A stretch of 7,751 nucleotides of DNA from Candidatus Pollutiaquabacter sp. (GTDB lineage: Bacteria; Bacteroidota; Bacteroidia; AKYH767-A; 2013-40CM-41-45): assembly GCA_903854075.1 (NCBI GenBank), contig CAINVI010000023.1, forward strand, positions 1 through 7,751. The letters are read 5' to 3'. The stretch's first letter is position 1, and every line of letters starts with the position of its first letter. Below the pieces are notes generated by a model, which did no database searches, had not been told where the DNA came from, and saw only the letters and a list, made by a program, of their open reading frames with translations. This document shows, one piece after another, positions 1-7,084 of the stretch. The position numbers and the translations under genes are program-made.

Positions 1-1509
1 GTTATTGTTGTGCGGTTTCATGAATTGTACTGCGAAAACCGGATTGATGATGTAGGCAACGAGTAAGGAGGCCGTCAGGGTGATGATCAACGTTACGGGT
101 AAAAAGAACATGAATTTTCCGATCACGCCTTTCCAGAATAATAGCGGAACGAAAGGAGCTAGCGTGGTCAGTGTTCCGGATAACACTGGAAGAAATACTT
201 CTCCGGCAGCAAGTTTGGCGGCTTCAACGATATTCCGTTTTCCGTTGGCGAAGATGCGGTGCGTATTTTCTATGACAACAATCGCATCGTCAACCACAAT
301 TCCCAGCGCCAACAAAAACGAGAAGAGTACGATCATATTCAGCGTGAAACCGATAGTTGGCATCACCAGAAAGGCCAGGCACATTGAAAGTGGTACTGAT
401 AATGCGACAAAAAAAGCGTTAGTCATACCCATAAAGAACATCAGGATGACGAATACAAGAATAAAGCCGATGATAATCGTATTGATCAGGTCGTGCAGTG
501 TAGTTCTTGTTTGCTCACTCTGATCACCGGTCAGTGTTACTTTGATGTCTTTCGGCCATTCGCGCTCTTGAAGCTCGTCCATTAATTCTACAATTTTGTC
601 GGACGTTTCAATCAGGTTTTCACCTTTACGTTTTACGATGTTTAGCGTAATTACATTCTTTTTATCCAGTCGCGCATAACTTTGCTGCTCTTTATATGAA
701 TCCTGAACATCAGCAATTTCACCCAGGTAAACTGCGCTTCCCTGCATGGACGTCAAGCTCAGGTTGCGAATCTGTTCTACGGTACGGAATTCTCCGGATA
801 CACTGAGGGAGCGACGTATGCCGTCCATTCTTACCGATCCACCAGGAATGGTGAGGTTTTCTGTCTGAATGGTGCGGGCGATATCGCCAAGGGTTAGACC
901 GGCCGCCTGCATCTTGATCATATCAACATTAATCTGAATCTCCCTTTCCAACGCGCCGATGATGTCCACCTTCTTGATCTCCTTCATGGCTTCAAGACGG
1001 TCTTTTGCATCGTCAGCGTATTCTTTTAAGGTGTTCAGGTCATAGTCGCCACTAATATTGACCTGCATGACCGGTAGATCAGCGAAGTTGATGTCGATGA
1101 TTTCAGGATCGTTCTTCAGGTCTTTCGGAAGGTCTTTCTTGGCGCGATCGACGGCATCTTTTACTTTCTGTTTGGCTTCATCGATCTTGGCATCAGAATT
1201 AAATTCGACAACGATGTTGCAGTAGTCTTGCAAAGAATTACTCTTGATCTTTTTAACGCCTGCAATACTTTTACATTCTTTCTCAATGGGACGTACGATC
1301 AGATTCTCCATGTCTTTCGGAGAAGTGCCTGGATAAATAACACTCACATAAATGTTAGGCAGTGAAATATCCGGGAAGTTTTCCTTGGGAAGATTCTGGT
1401 AGGCCTGAATACCGGCCAGCAGCAGTAGTAAAGTAATGACGAATGTCGCTACTTTATTGTTGATGGCCCAGGAGGAGGGTTTGAATTCTTTTTTTATTTC
1501 TTCTTTCAT
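1..1509 (-). CDS. RND efflux permease, AcrB/HAE1 type (C-terminal part beyond window)
   Basis: Inner-membrane proton-driven drug/solute exporter of the resistance-nodulation-division family, the pump subunit of the tripartite system encoded here. The open frame runs without a stop from ATG at 1509 to base 1, giving 503 residues of a protein normally above 1000. Visible in order: a short cytoplasmic lead rich in Lys/Glu; TM1 at about residues 19-37; the first periplasmic porter region with an IYPGTS segment near 58-63; then TM2 to TM6 from about 342 to 490. TM4 carries the motif GIVVDDAIVVIEN. Its two aspartates are residues 407 and 408, the same numbers as the proton-relay pair Asp407/Asp408 of E. 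coli AcrB, which shows that the N-terminal half has almost AcrB-like spacing and that this start is right. An AAGGAA ribosome site lies 6 nt upstream. It is the last gene seen of the tetR-led operon, 37 bp after the adaptor gene. Substrate unknown; the Asp pair fits HAE1-like pumps, but a metal-exporting subtype is not excluded on this half alone. Confidence 0.95.
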   Translation of the reverse strand, partial: MKEEIKKEFKPSSWAINNKVATFVITLLLLLAGIQAYQNLPKENFPDISLPNIYVSVIYPGTSPKDMENLIVRPIEKECKSIAGVKKIKSNSLQDYCNIVVEFNSDAKIDEAKQKVKDAVDRAKKDLPKDLKNDPEIIDINFADLPVMQVNISGDYDLNTLKEYADDAKDRLEAMKEIKKVDIIGALEREIQINVDMIKMQAAGLTLGDIARTIQTENLTIPGGSVRMDGIRRSLSVSGEFRTVEQIRNLSLTSMQGSAVYLGEIADVQDSYKEQQSYARLDKKNVITLNIVKRKGENLIETSDKIVELMDELQEREWPKDIKVTLTGDQSEQTRTTLHDLINTIIIGFILVFVILMFFMGMTNAFFVALSVPLSMCLAFLVMPTIGFTLNMIVLFSFLLALGIVVDDAIVVIENTHRIFANGKRNIVEAAKLAAGEVFLPVLSGTLTTLAPFVPLLFWKGVIGKFMFFLPVTLIITLTASLLVAYIINPVFAVQFMKPHNNN

Positions 1510-1515
1510 GACAGA

Positions 1516-1521
1516 TTCCTT
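1516..1521 (-). promoter_or_regulatory. Ribosome binding site of RND permease gene
   Basis: AAGGAA on the minus strand, 6 nt before the ATG at 1509. It is the clearest Shine-Dalgarno match in the operon and supports this start. The adaptor and tetR genes have no comparable site. Confidence 0.6.
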
Positions 1522-1546
1522 CAGCACTGTTAATGGTTACGGTAGC

Positions 1547-2671
1547 TTATTGAGCTACGATGTCGCCTTCGATGATGCCCTGATAACCGGTAGTAATGAC
1601 TTTGTCGCCGGCAGCAAGTCCTTCAGCCACCTGAGTCATACCATTGTAAGTAATACCGGATGTTACTACTCGTCGTTTGGCTACAGTAGTTTTACCTTCT
1701 ACAACAGCTATATAAACGAATTCCCCTTCACTGGATTTCTGGATGGAGCCTACCGGTACAACCAAGGCAGAAGGAACAGTTTGGTCTACGATTTTAAGTA
1801 CGGCAAGCATATTAGGACTGAAGGAGCCGTCTTTGGAATTCAAACGAACTTCAACGTTGAACGTCCGGTTCAGCCGGTTAATAGCTTTTCCAGCGTAATC
1901 CAGTTTTCCATTGATTTCTTTATCTAAATCAGGAAAGGAAATCAATACATCGTTTCCTGATTTTATAGTAGCCAGATAGGATTCAGCTACTTCGCCAACG
2001 ACTTTCATGGCGTTCATGTTTACCACGCGGAAGACGGGAATGCCGGGCGCAACGCTTTGACCGGTCTTGATATTCACTTGATCGACTGTTCCATTGATTG
2101 GTGATTTGATACGTGTCATGCTGAGCTGTTCGCGTACAGAAGCGGCTCTTTTTTCCAGTGCTTCTTTATTAGTTTTGGCCTGCAAGTACTGCATTTCACT
2201 GCCGATTCGTTGTTGCCAGAGATTTTTCTGTCGGTCAAAGACCTGATTGGCAAGTTCCAGTTGTGAATTCACTTCGTCAAGGCCTTGACGAATAATGCGA
2301 TCATCTAAAGTAGCCAGCAGCTGGCCTTTTGACACCGTGCTTCCCGCTTTCACCAGCACTGAAGTCACATTACCCACCGTTTCCGGACTAAGTGTTACAT
2401 CTTCATCGCCTTCTACACGAGCTTGAATTTCTACGTAGTGATTAAAGGTTGCCGGAACTAGTTCAGTAACGGCGACGAGTTTGCCTTTGTTAGACTTGCC
2501 GGAAGTGTCTGTTGCAGCTATCTCTGCTTCAAGTTGTGTGATTTTTTCACGTAAGGCAGCTTGTTGTTTTTTCAGGTCGGCTAATTCGGCCATTTTATCG
2601 GATCCCGACGGATTTCCGCCGCAAGCAGCAAGTAAAACAGAGAATAAGAGGTAGGTTTTAATGGAGCGCAT
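1547..2671 (-). CDS. RND efflux periplasmic adaptor (membrane fusion protein), lipoprotein
   Basis: Periplasmic adaptor of the HlyD/AcrA family that joins the RND permease to the outer-membrane channel. 374 residues, a usual length. The N-terminus is a lipoprotein signal with lipobox LAAC and lipidated Cys17. Directly after it, about residues 27-53, comes a Leu/Lys/Glu-rich heptad stretch predicted to be a short coiled coil. Next are the first half of the barrel-sandwich (lipoyl-like) domain (about 92-123, with VKAGSTVSKGQLLATLDD), an alpha-helical hairpin (about 125-185), and the second lipoyl half with the typical IKSPINGTV and IKTGQSVAPG segments (188-210). The beta-barrel (about 220-295) and the membrane-proximal domain (about 300-374) follow, with the typical VPVGSI and the ending GLAAGDKVITTGYQGIIEGD. 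It lies 20 bp downstream of the TolC-type gene and 37 bp upstream of the permease gene, in the same operon. No obvious Shine-Dalgarno precedes the ATG at 2671. The lipobox fixes the start. Confidence 0.95.
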   Translation of the reverse strand: MRSIKTYLLFSVLLAACGGNPSGSDKMAELADLKKQQAALREKITQLEAEIAATDTSGKSNKGKLVAVTELVPATFNHYVEIQARVEGDEDVTLSPETVGNVTSVLVKAGSTVSKGQLLATLDDRIIRQGLDEVNSQLELANQVFDRQKNLWQQRIGSEMQYLQAKTNKEALEKRAASVREQLSMTRIKSPINGTVDQVNIKTGQSVAPGIPVFRVVNMNAMKVVGEVAESYLATIKSGNDVLISFPDLDKEINGKLDYAGKAINRLNRTFNVEVRLNSKDGSFSPNMLAVLKIVDQTVPSALVVPVGSIQKSSEGEFVYIAVVEGKTTVAKRRVVTSGITYNGMTQVAEGLAAGDKVITTGYQGIIEGDIVAQ

Positions 2672-2691
2672 ATTCGTTTACGTCGTTGTGA

Positions 2692-4056
2692 TTAGTAGTT
2701 GATATTTCCCATGGCTACTTCATAATCGATCTTTGCAATGATCGCGTCGTAGATGGCATTATAGTAATTGGTTTGAGCTTCACGTAAGGATGTCTCGGCA
2801 TCGAGTACTTCCAGGTTGGAGCCTACACCCTGATCGTATTTTAGTTTTGACGTGCGTACCACATCTCTGGCCAGATTCAGGTTTTGTTCCTGCAAGTCGA
2901 GACTTCGTATTGCGTCTTCCATGGAGAGTTTACTGTTCTCTATCTGCATGGTAGCAGCATTTTCAAAATTGGTTAATTCATTTCGGATCTTTTCGAGTCC
3001 ATATTCGTTTTGTCGGATTTTAGCTTGCTTTTGAAGTCCGTCAAAAATGGGAATATTCAATGTTGCACCGATTATTCCGGTAGGATACCAGCGACGGGTA
3101 GGGTCGAAAATATTAAAGGCGTTCCGTTGTGCCGTAGAGCTTACATTCGCAAAGGCAACCAGTGATGGGAAATAGCCGACCTTATAACGCTGAATGTTAT
3201 ATTCCTGTAATCGAACTTGCGTGCGAAGAATGTTGTATTCGATTCTTTTGGTGATATCAGCGCGTTGGTTTTCGATGGAAAGATTCTTCACTTTGTTTAC
3301 GTCCAGCGAATCCGTGAGTTCGATCGGTTGAGTTACCGACATTCCCATTTGGTATTTCAACAGGTTTTCGGTCATTTTTTCAATGTTCTCCACACGTTCC
3401 ATCTCACTGATCATGTTGTTGTAGGCAAGGTTGATCCGGTCGAGATCAATTTTCTCTACGAATCCGTTGTTGTAAAGTGCTTTGGTGTCTTTCTTGAGTT
3501 TGAATATCCTGGCAACATTCGCATCAATCACTTTCTTTCGCTCCCGCATCAACAAAAGCGCGTAGTACGCTTTGTAAACATTTGCCGCTGTTTCAATGCG
3601 CGTTCGGGTAACGTTTTTGTCGGCCAGTTCACGGATGGTCTTGGTGGCCTTCACACCAATTAGGTAGGAGGGGTCAAAGAGCAATTGGGAAGCGGTTAGA
3701 CCGGCATTCGCTTGCCATTGTGTTCCGAATTTTACCGGAATGAAAGTGCCCGGTTCCGCGCCGAAGAATTCTCCGGGTACAAGGTTGGTGGGAATTTCAA
3801 AGAAATCTTTCACATCGAAAGAACCGTTCACTTGCGGCAAACCGATTCCGATTATTTCGTTGACCTGTGCACTGGAAATCCGCGCATCAAGCGTTGCATT
3901 TTTTACATCCTTGTGATGTTCTAATGCAAAATCGATGGCTTCTTTCGCGGACAAGCGTACCGTTGAATCTTGCGTTTGTCCGAACATCTGCTGATTTAGC
4001 AGCAGGCATACAGCGAAAAGAAAGCTACGGGTAAAGGGATTGCGAATAGGGTTCAT
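2692..4056 (-). CDS. TolC-family outer membrane efflux protein
   Basis: Outer-membrane channel of the tripartite efflux system, OEP (TolC/OprM) family. 454 residues, standard for the family. Residues 1-27 form a Sec signal peptide: basic N-terminus, hydrophobic core SFLFAVCLLL, and a likely cleavage near MFGQ, a Bacteroidota-style site; no lipobox is visible. The mature part starts with LSAKEAIDFALEHHKDVKNA, typical of OEP repeat one, where long helices alternate with short strands. Repeat two ends with the family-typical segment KLKYDQGVGSNLEVLDAE, then SLREAQTNYYNAIYDAIIAKIDY. The ATG overlaps the tetR stop as ATGA (4 bp), so its translation is probably coupled to tetR. The adaptor gene follows after 20 bp. 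It presumably docks with that adaptor; specificity cannot be read. Confidence 0.95.
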   Translation of the reverse strand: MNPIRNPFTRSFLFAVCLLLNQQMFGQTQDSTVRLSAKEAIDFALEHHKDVKNATLDARISSAQVNEIIGIGLPQVNGSFDVKDFFEIPTNLVPGEFFGAEPGTFIPVKFGTQWQANAGLTASQLLFDPSYLIGVKATKTIRELADKNVTRTRIETAANVYKAYYALLLMRERKKVIDANVARIFKLKKDTKALYNNGFVEKIDLDRINLAYNNMISEMERVENIEKMTENLLKYQMGMSVTQPIELTDSLDVNKVKNLSIENQRADITKRIEYNILRTQVRLQEYNIQRYKVGYFPSLVAFANVSSTAQRNAFNIFDPTRRWYPTGIIGATLNIPIFDGLQKQAKIRQNEYGLEKIRNELTNFENAATMQIENSKLSMEDAIRSLDLQEQNLNLARDVVRTSKLKYDQGVGSNLEVLDAETSLREAQTNYYNAIYDAIIAKIDYEVAMGNINY

Positions 4057-4670
4057 TCCTTATCTTTTATCTGTTTATATTTCGATATTAATTTGTGGCC
4101 TTTAAGCGTGACAATTCCATGTAGAAAATGGTCCAGCATGGCAATCTGAACTTCGGTGATGTTGAATTTGTCGGGTGGAAATGCAATCGGATTATAACCC
4201 ATTTCTACTTCTTCTATACGAAGCCGGGCCATGATTTTTAGATTCAACTCTTTTCGGTATAGTTCCTGTCGGATACCACGACGCAGATTTTCTTCCACAT
4301 AATTGGTCATCGTCGCCATTTTGAATTCACGGAAAATTTCCCAGCCCTTTGGATAGTATTTCTGCATGTCGTAGAAAACCGTCGGACTAATTTTATTCAT
4401 CATGTGCGATACGGATTTCATAGCCAGTAAGATCTCTTCGATGGAATCTTTGGATTGCTTACGTATGCGTTGCATCTCCTGATCATGTTCCTGAATTTCG
4501 AGTGTAGCGATTTCTTGAATCAGGGCATCTTTCTCTTTGTAGAATTGATAAATCGTTTTTTTAGAGATACCCAAATGAGCGGCGATGTCGTCCATCGTAA
4601 TACTCTTCAGTCCATGACGGAAAAAGAGTTCTCGGGCACCTACTACGATTCGTTCTTGTTGTGGACACAT
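4053..4670 (-). CDS. TetR/AcrR-family transcriptional regulator, first gene of efflux operon
   Basis: One-component repressor of the TetR family, 205 residues. The N-terminal DNA-binding domain is clear: residues about 6-52 include RELFFRHGLKSITMDDIAAH and LGISKKTIYQFYKEKDAL, the three-helix HTH with recognition helix about 36-42 and the near-invariant Tyr-x-x-Phe-x-x-K pattern. The rest is a helical ligand-binding and dimerisation domain with no recognisable subfamily, so the inducer is unknown. Start ATG at 4670 places the HTH at the usual distance from the N-terminus. A promoter with the TTTG/TAnnTTTG pattern lies just upstream and ends 26 nt before the ATG; no Shine-Dalgarno is seen in that short leader. 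Its stop overlaps the ATG of the TolC-type gene. Placement inside the efflux transcript suggests an autoregulated repressor that senses a pump substrate. This is inference from gene order and the overlapping inverted repeat. Confidence 0.93.
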   Translation of the reverse strand: MCPQQERIVVGARELFFRHGLKSITMDDIAAHLGISKKTIYQFYKEKDALIQEIATLEIQEHDQEMQRIRKQSKDSIEEILLAMKSVSHMMNKISPTVFYDMQKYYPKGWEIFREFKMATMTNYVEENLRRGIRQELYRKELNLKIMARLRIEEVEMGYNPIAFPPDKFNITEVQIAMLDHFLHGIVTLKGHKLISKYKQIKDKE

Positions 4671-4696
4671 GTTGGTCGCGCTGCTAAACGGGGGCG

Positions 4697-4727
4697 CAAA
4701 ACTATGGAAACTATTTTCAGTTCCAAA
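4697..4727 (-). promoter_or_regulatory. Bacteroidota-type promoter of the tetR-efflux operon
   Basis: On the minus strand TTTG (4727-4724), a 19-bp spacer, then TAGTTTTG (4704-4697). This is an exact match to the known Bacteroidota sigma-ABfr pattern TTTG-N(about 19)-TAnnTTTG. Transcription would start a few bases downstream, giving a 5' leader of about 20 nt before tetR. An inverted repeat lies over the spacer and the -33 box, fitting repressor control. Confidence 0.7.
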
Positions 4728-4733
4728 GTTTCC
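4706..4733. promoter_or_regulatory. Putative TetR operator: inverted repeat over the operon promoter
   Basis: GGAAACT (4706-4712) and AGTTTCC (4727-4733) are perfect 7-bp inverted arms separated by 14 bp. A third, shorter half-site AGTTCC (4719-4724) lies between them and pairs with GGAAACT as a second, tighter inverted repeat with one bulged base. The set covers the spacer and -33 box of the tetR promoter, where a repressor would block RNA polymerase. Assignment to this TetR protein rests on position and symmetry only. Confidence 0.45.
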
Positions 4734-4743
4734 GTCCCCCTAA

Positions 4744-4805
4744 TTTTGTCTAGGATTGGGAATTCTAGTTCGCCACTACTTGCCGTACGACATTTTTTTT
4801 GTCTA
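4744..4805. repeat. 9-bp direct repeat TTTTGTCTA in the divergent region
   Basis: TTTTGTCTA occurs at 4744-4752 and again at 4797-4805, 53 bp apart, which is close to five helical turns. It could be a paired protein-binding site, but T-rich 9-mers in a 200-bp AT-rich spacer can recur by chance. Confidence 0.2.
4750..4768. promoter_or_regulatory. 19-bp quasi-palindrome between the divergent promoters
   Basis: CTAGGATT (4750-4757), GGG, AATTCTAG (4761-4768): seven of eight positions are complementary across a 3-bp centre. Length and symmetry fit a TetR-type or other dimeric regulator site. It lies 22 bp upstream of the tetR -33 box and upstream of the purB promoter. No U-tract follows on either strand, so a terminator is unlikely. 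Confidence 0.3.
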
Positions 4806-4815
4806 AAACTCTGTT

Positions 4816-4852
4816 TTTGTTAAATTTTAGTGGTTTCGCTTTTGTACCTTTG
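4816..4852 (+). promoter_or_regulatory. Bacteroidota-type promoter of purB
   Basis: TACCTTTG at 4845-4852 is an exact match to the -7 element TAnnTTTG and is followed by CACC, a common context. The nearest clear TTTG is at 4816-4819, a 25-bp spacer and somewhat longer than usual, so the -33 assignment is weaker than the -7. Transcription starting just downstream would leave only about 10-16 nt before the purB ATG. Confidence 0.55.
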
Positions 4853-4864
4853 CACCTTATTTCT

Positions 4865-4868
4865 GGAG
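4865..4868 (+). promoter_or_regulatory. Possible purB ribosome binding site
   Basis: GGAG four nt before the ATG at 4873, closer than the usual 5-8 nt. A weak site within a very short leader. Confidence 0.35.
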
Positions 4869-4872
4869 TTGA

Positions 4873-6210
4873 ATGAATCCTTTGTCCGCTATTTCACCCG
4901 TTGATGGTCGCTACCATACGCTGACCAGTGAGCTGTCCGGTTACTTCTCGGAAGCAGCCCTGATCCGTTACCGGCTGCGCGTGGAAATTGAATATCTCAT
5001 TGCGCTAAGTGAGTGGCCGATTCCCGGGCTTCCTCCTGTTGATCATGCTGAATTGTTGGCATTGCGCGACTTGTACACGCAATTCAGTCTCGACGATGCA
5101 CAAGTGGTCAAGGAAAAAGAGAAAGTCACGAACCACGATGTCAAGGCGCTCGAGTATTTTTTAAAAGATAAAATTGCCGGAACTCCGCTTGAACCCATGA
5201 AGGAATTCATTCATTTTGGGTTAACATCGCAGGATATCAATAACACTGCTTTTCCATTGGCTATTAAAGAGGCGATGGAGAAAATTTATGTTCCGCTGAT
5301 CCACGAAGTGGTCGATCGGCTTGCGGTATTGGCCGCAGAATGGGATGATATTCCGATGCTTTCGCGTACACACGGTCAGCCGGCTTCGCCAACACGGCTG
5401 GGAAAAGAAATTCGTGTTTTTGTTGAACGACTGAACAATCAGTTGTCGTTGCTTGCACAAATTCCATTTTCCGCAAAGTTTGGCGGCGCTACAGGAAATT
5501 TCAATGCTCATATTGTAGCTTATCCGGAAGTTGACTGGAAAGCGTTCGCCGATCGATTTGTTGACCAGCAACTGGGACTTTCCCGTTTGCAGGTGACTAC
5601 GCAGATTGAGCACTATGATAATCTATGTGCGTTGTTCGATGCACTTAAGCGCATTAATAACGTACTCATTGATCTTAATCGTGATTGCTGGACGTATATC
5701 TCTATGGAGTACTTCAAGCAGCAAATCAAAGAGGGTGAAATCGGCTCCTCAGCGATGCCGCATAAAGTAAATCCGATTGATTTCGAAAACTCGGAAGGTA
5801 ACCTTGGCATGGCCAATGCAATTTTTGAACATTTGTCTGCAAAATTGCCAATTAGTCGTTTACAACGCGATCTCACAGACTCAACCGTGTTGCGCAATGT
5901 GGGTGTTCCGTTTGCGCATACATTGATTGCGTTCAAATCCTTGCTGAAAGGGTTGAATAAACTGCTTGTCAATAAAGAAGTGATTTCCGCCGATCTCGAA
6001 AACAATTGGTCGGTAGTTGCTGAAGCCATTCAGACGGTTCTTCGTCGGGAAGGTGTGGAAAATCCATACGAGCAGCTGAAAGCATTAACGCGCACTCACC
6101 GTACTATCGATGAATCAGCAATAAGGGAATTTATCGATTCCTTAGCATTGTCTGACCGGCTAAAGGAACGCCTCAAATCGATTACGCCCTCCAATTATAC
6201 GGGCATCTGA
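4873..6210 (+). CDS. purB: Adenylosuccinate lyase
   Basis: Cytosolic lyase of the fumarase/aspartase superfamily. It acts twice in purine synthesis: SAICAR to AICAR plus fumarate, and adenylosuccinate to AMP plus fumarate. 445 residues, close to the 456 of E. coli PurB, whose type it matches rather than the shorter B. subtilis type. Visible motifs: N-terminal AISPVDGRY (residues 6-14), a nucleotide/phosphate contact; LTSQDINNTA (117-126); RTHGQP (165-170) with His167 as the likely general acid; and the family signature loop GSSAMPHKVNPIDFENSEGN (291-310), containing the serine pair that supplies the catalytic base. The end TPSNYTGI is usual. Nothing is truncated or missing. It starts at ATG 4873 behind its own promoter, divergent from the efflux operon. 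A glycosyltransferase gene begins 4 nt after its stop and is probably on the same transcript. No PurR box or purine riboswitch fits in the short leader. Confidence 0.98.
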   Translation: MNPLSAISPVDGRYHTLTSELSGYFSEAALIRYRLRVEIEYLIALSEWPIPGLPPVDHAELLALRDLYTQFSLDDAQVVKEKEKVTNHDVKALEYFLKDKIAGTPLEPMKEFIHFGLTSQDINNTAFPLAIKEAMEKIYVPLIHEVVDRLAVLAAEWDDIPMLSRTHGQPASPTRLGKEIRVFVERLNNQLSLLAQIPFSAKFGGATGNFNAHIVAYPEVDWKAFADRFVDQQLGLSRLQVTTQIEHYDNLCALFDALKRINNVLIDLNRDCWTYISMEYFKQQIKEGEIGSSAMPHKVNPIDFENSEGNLGMANAIFEHLSAKLPISRLQRDLTDSTVLRNVGVPFAHTLIAFKSLLKGLNKLLVNKEVISADLENNWSVVAEAIQTVLRREGVENPYEQLKALTRTHRTIDESAIREFIDSLALSDRLKERLKSITPSNYTGI

Positions 6211-6214
6211 TAGT

Positions 6215-7084
6215 ATGAAAGTCACGGGATTCACGTTCATTCGTAATGCCGTACGGTTGGACTATCCGATTGTAGAAGCTATCACGTCTATACTTCCGTT
6301 GTGCGATGAGTTTGTCGTAATGGTCGGAAACTCTGACGACGGAACGCGCGAATTGATCGCCTCTATTCCGTCATCAAAAATAAAGATCTATGACAGTGTT
6401 TGGGACGATTCACTGCGCTCGGGTGGTCGCGTCCTTGCAGAGGAAACCAATAAGGCTTTCGCCAAGATTTCTCCCGATACTACTTGGGCATTTTATATAC
6501 AGGGTGACGAGGTGATGCACGAGCGCTATCACACTTCACTTCGTGATGCCATGCAGCAGTGGAAAGACGATAAGCGCGTGGAAGGACTGTTGTTAAAGTA
6601 TATCCATTTTTACGGATCGTATGATTTCATTGGTGACTCCACACGTTGGTACCGACGGGAAGTGCGCATTGTACGTTATCATCCGGATGTTTCCTCCTAT
6701 AGAGATGCGCAAGGATTCAGAAAAAATGGCCGGCCGTTACGCGTCAAGCCGGTAGATGCGCACATGTACCACTATGGCTGGGTAAAGCCACCGGAGAAGC
6801 AGCAGGAAAAACAGCGCCAATTCCATCGGCTATGGCACAGTGATGATCGTGTCAGGGAGATGGTCGGACAGTCGAATGCCTTCGATTATTCTGCTGTCGA
6901 TTCACTGGCTCGCTTTCGCGGTACGCATCCCGCAGCTATGCTGCAGCGTATTGAAAACAAAAACTGGACATTCGATTTCGATCCTACGCGAAAAAAGTTG
7001 TCGCTCAAATCCAGGTTCAAGCTTTTTGTAGAACGTTTTACCGGCTGGAGAATTGGGGAGTATAAGAACTACAAGTTGTTGTAG
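6215..7084 (+). CDS. GT2-like glycosyltransferase of unknown acceptor
   Basis: 289-residue cytosolic protein of GT-A fold, glycosyltransferase family 2-like. The N-terminus VTGFTFIRNAVRLDYPIVEA has the first beta strand with IRN where many GT2 enzymes have KNE. CDEFVVMVGNSDDGTRELI (30-48) matches the second strand and the Ser-Asp-Asp-Gly-Thr nucleotide-sugar contact. WAFYIQGDEVMHE (about 91-103) stands where the metal-binding DxD is expected; here it reads Gln-Gly-Asp98-Glu99, a variant I recall from uncharacterised Bacteroidota relatives. A His/Tyr-rich segment follows (about 187-193, HMYHYGW), and the C-terminus is basic (RKKLSLKSRFKLFVER), perhaps binding the membrane surface; no TM segment is seen. 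The ATG is 4 nt after the purB stop with no Shine-Dalgarno, so translation is probably coupled to purB. Sugar donor and acceptor cannot be told; cell-surface glycan synthesis is a family-level guess. Confidence 0.8.
   Translation: MKVTGFTFIRNAVRLDYPIVEAITSILPLCDEFVVMVGNSDDGTRELIASIPSSKIKIYDSVWDDSLRSGGRVLAEETNKAFAKISPDTTWAFYIQGDEVMHERYHTSLRDAMQQWKDDKRVEGLLLKYIHFYGSYDFIGDSTRWYRREVRIVRYHPDVSSYRDAQGFRKNGRPLRVKPVDAHMYHYGWVKPPEKQQEKQRQFHRLWHSDDRVREMVGQSNAFDYSAVDSLARFRGTHPAAMLQRIENKNWTFDFDPTRKKLSLKSRFKLFVERFTGWRIGEYKNYKLL

Noticed and set aside
1436..1927. Plus-strand open frame of 163 codons
   Set aside because: It lies antisense to the well-supported RND and adaptor genes, has no family-like motifs and is a low-complexity Ser/Phe/Tyr-rich shadow translation.
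3217..3663. Plus-strand open frame of 148 codons
   Set aside because: Antisense to the TolC-type gene over its full length, with no recognisable domain, promoter or ribosome site.
4690..4740. GGGGG (4690-4694) and CCCCC (4736-4740) as outer arms of a long palindrome
   Set aside because: Their centre (4715) does not coincide with the centre of the GGAAACT/AGTTTCC repeat (4719.5), and homopolymer arms are weak evidence.
5613..6029. Minus-strand open frame of 138 codons, and neighbouring antisense frames at 5221-5613
   Set aside because: Fully antisense to purB, which has complete catalytic motifs in frame; no motif in the antisense products.
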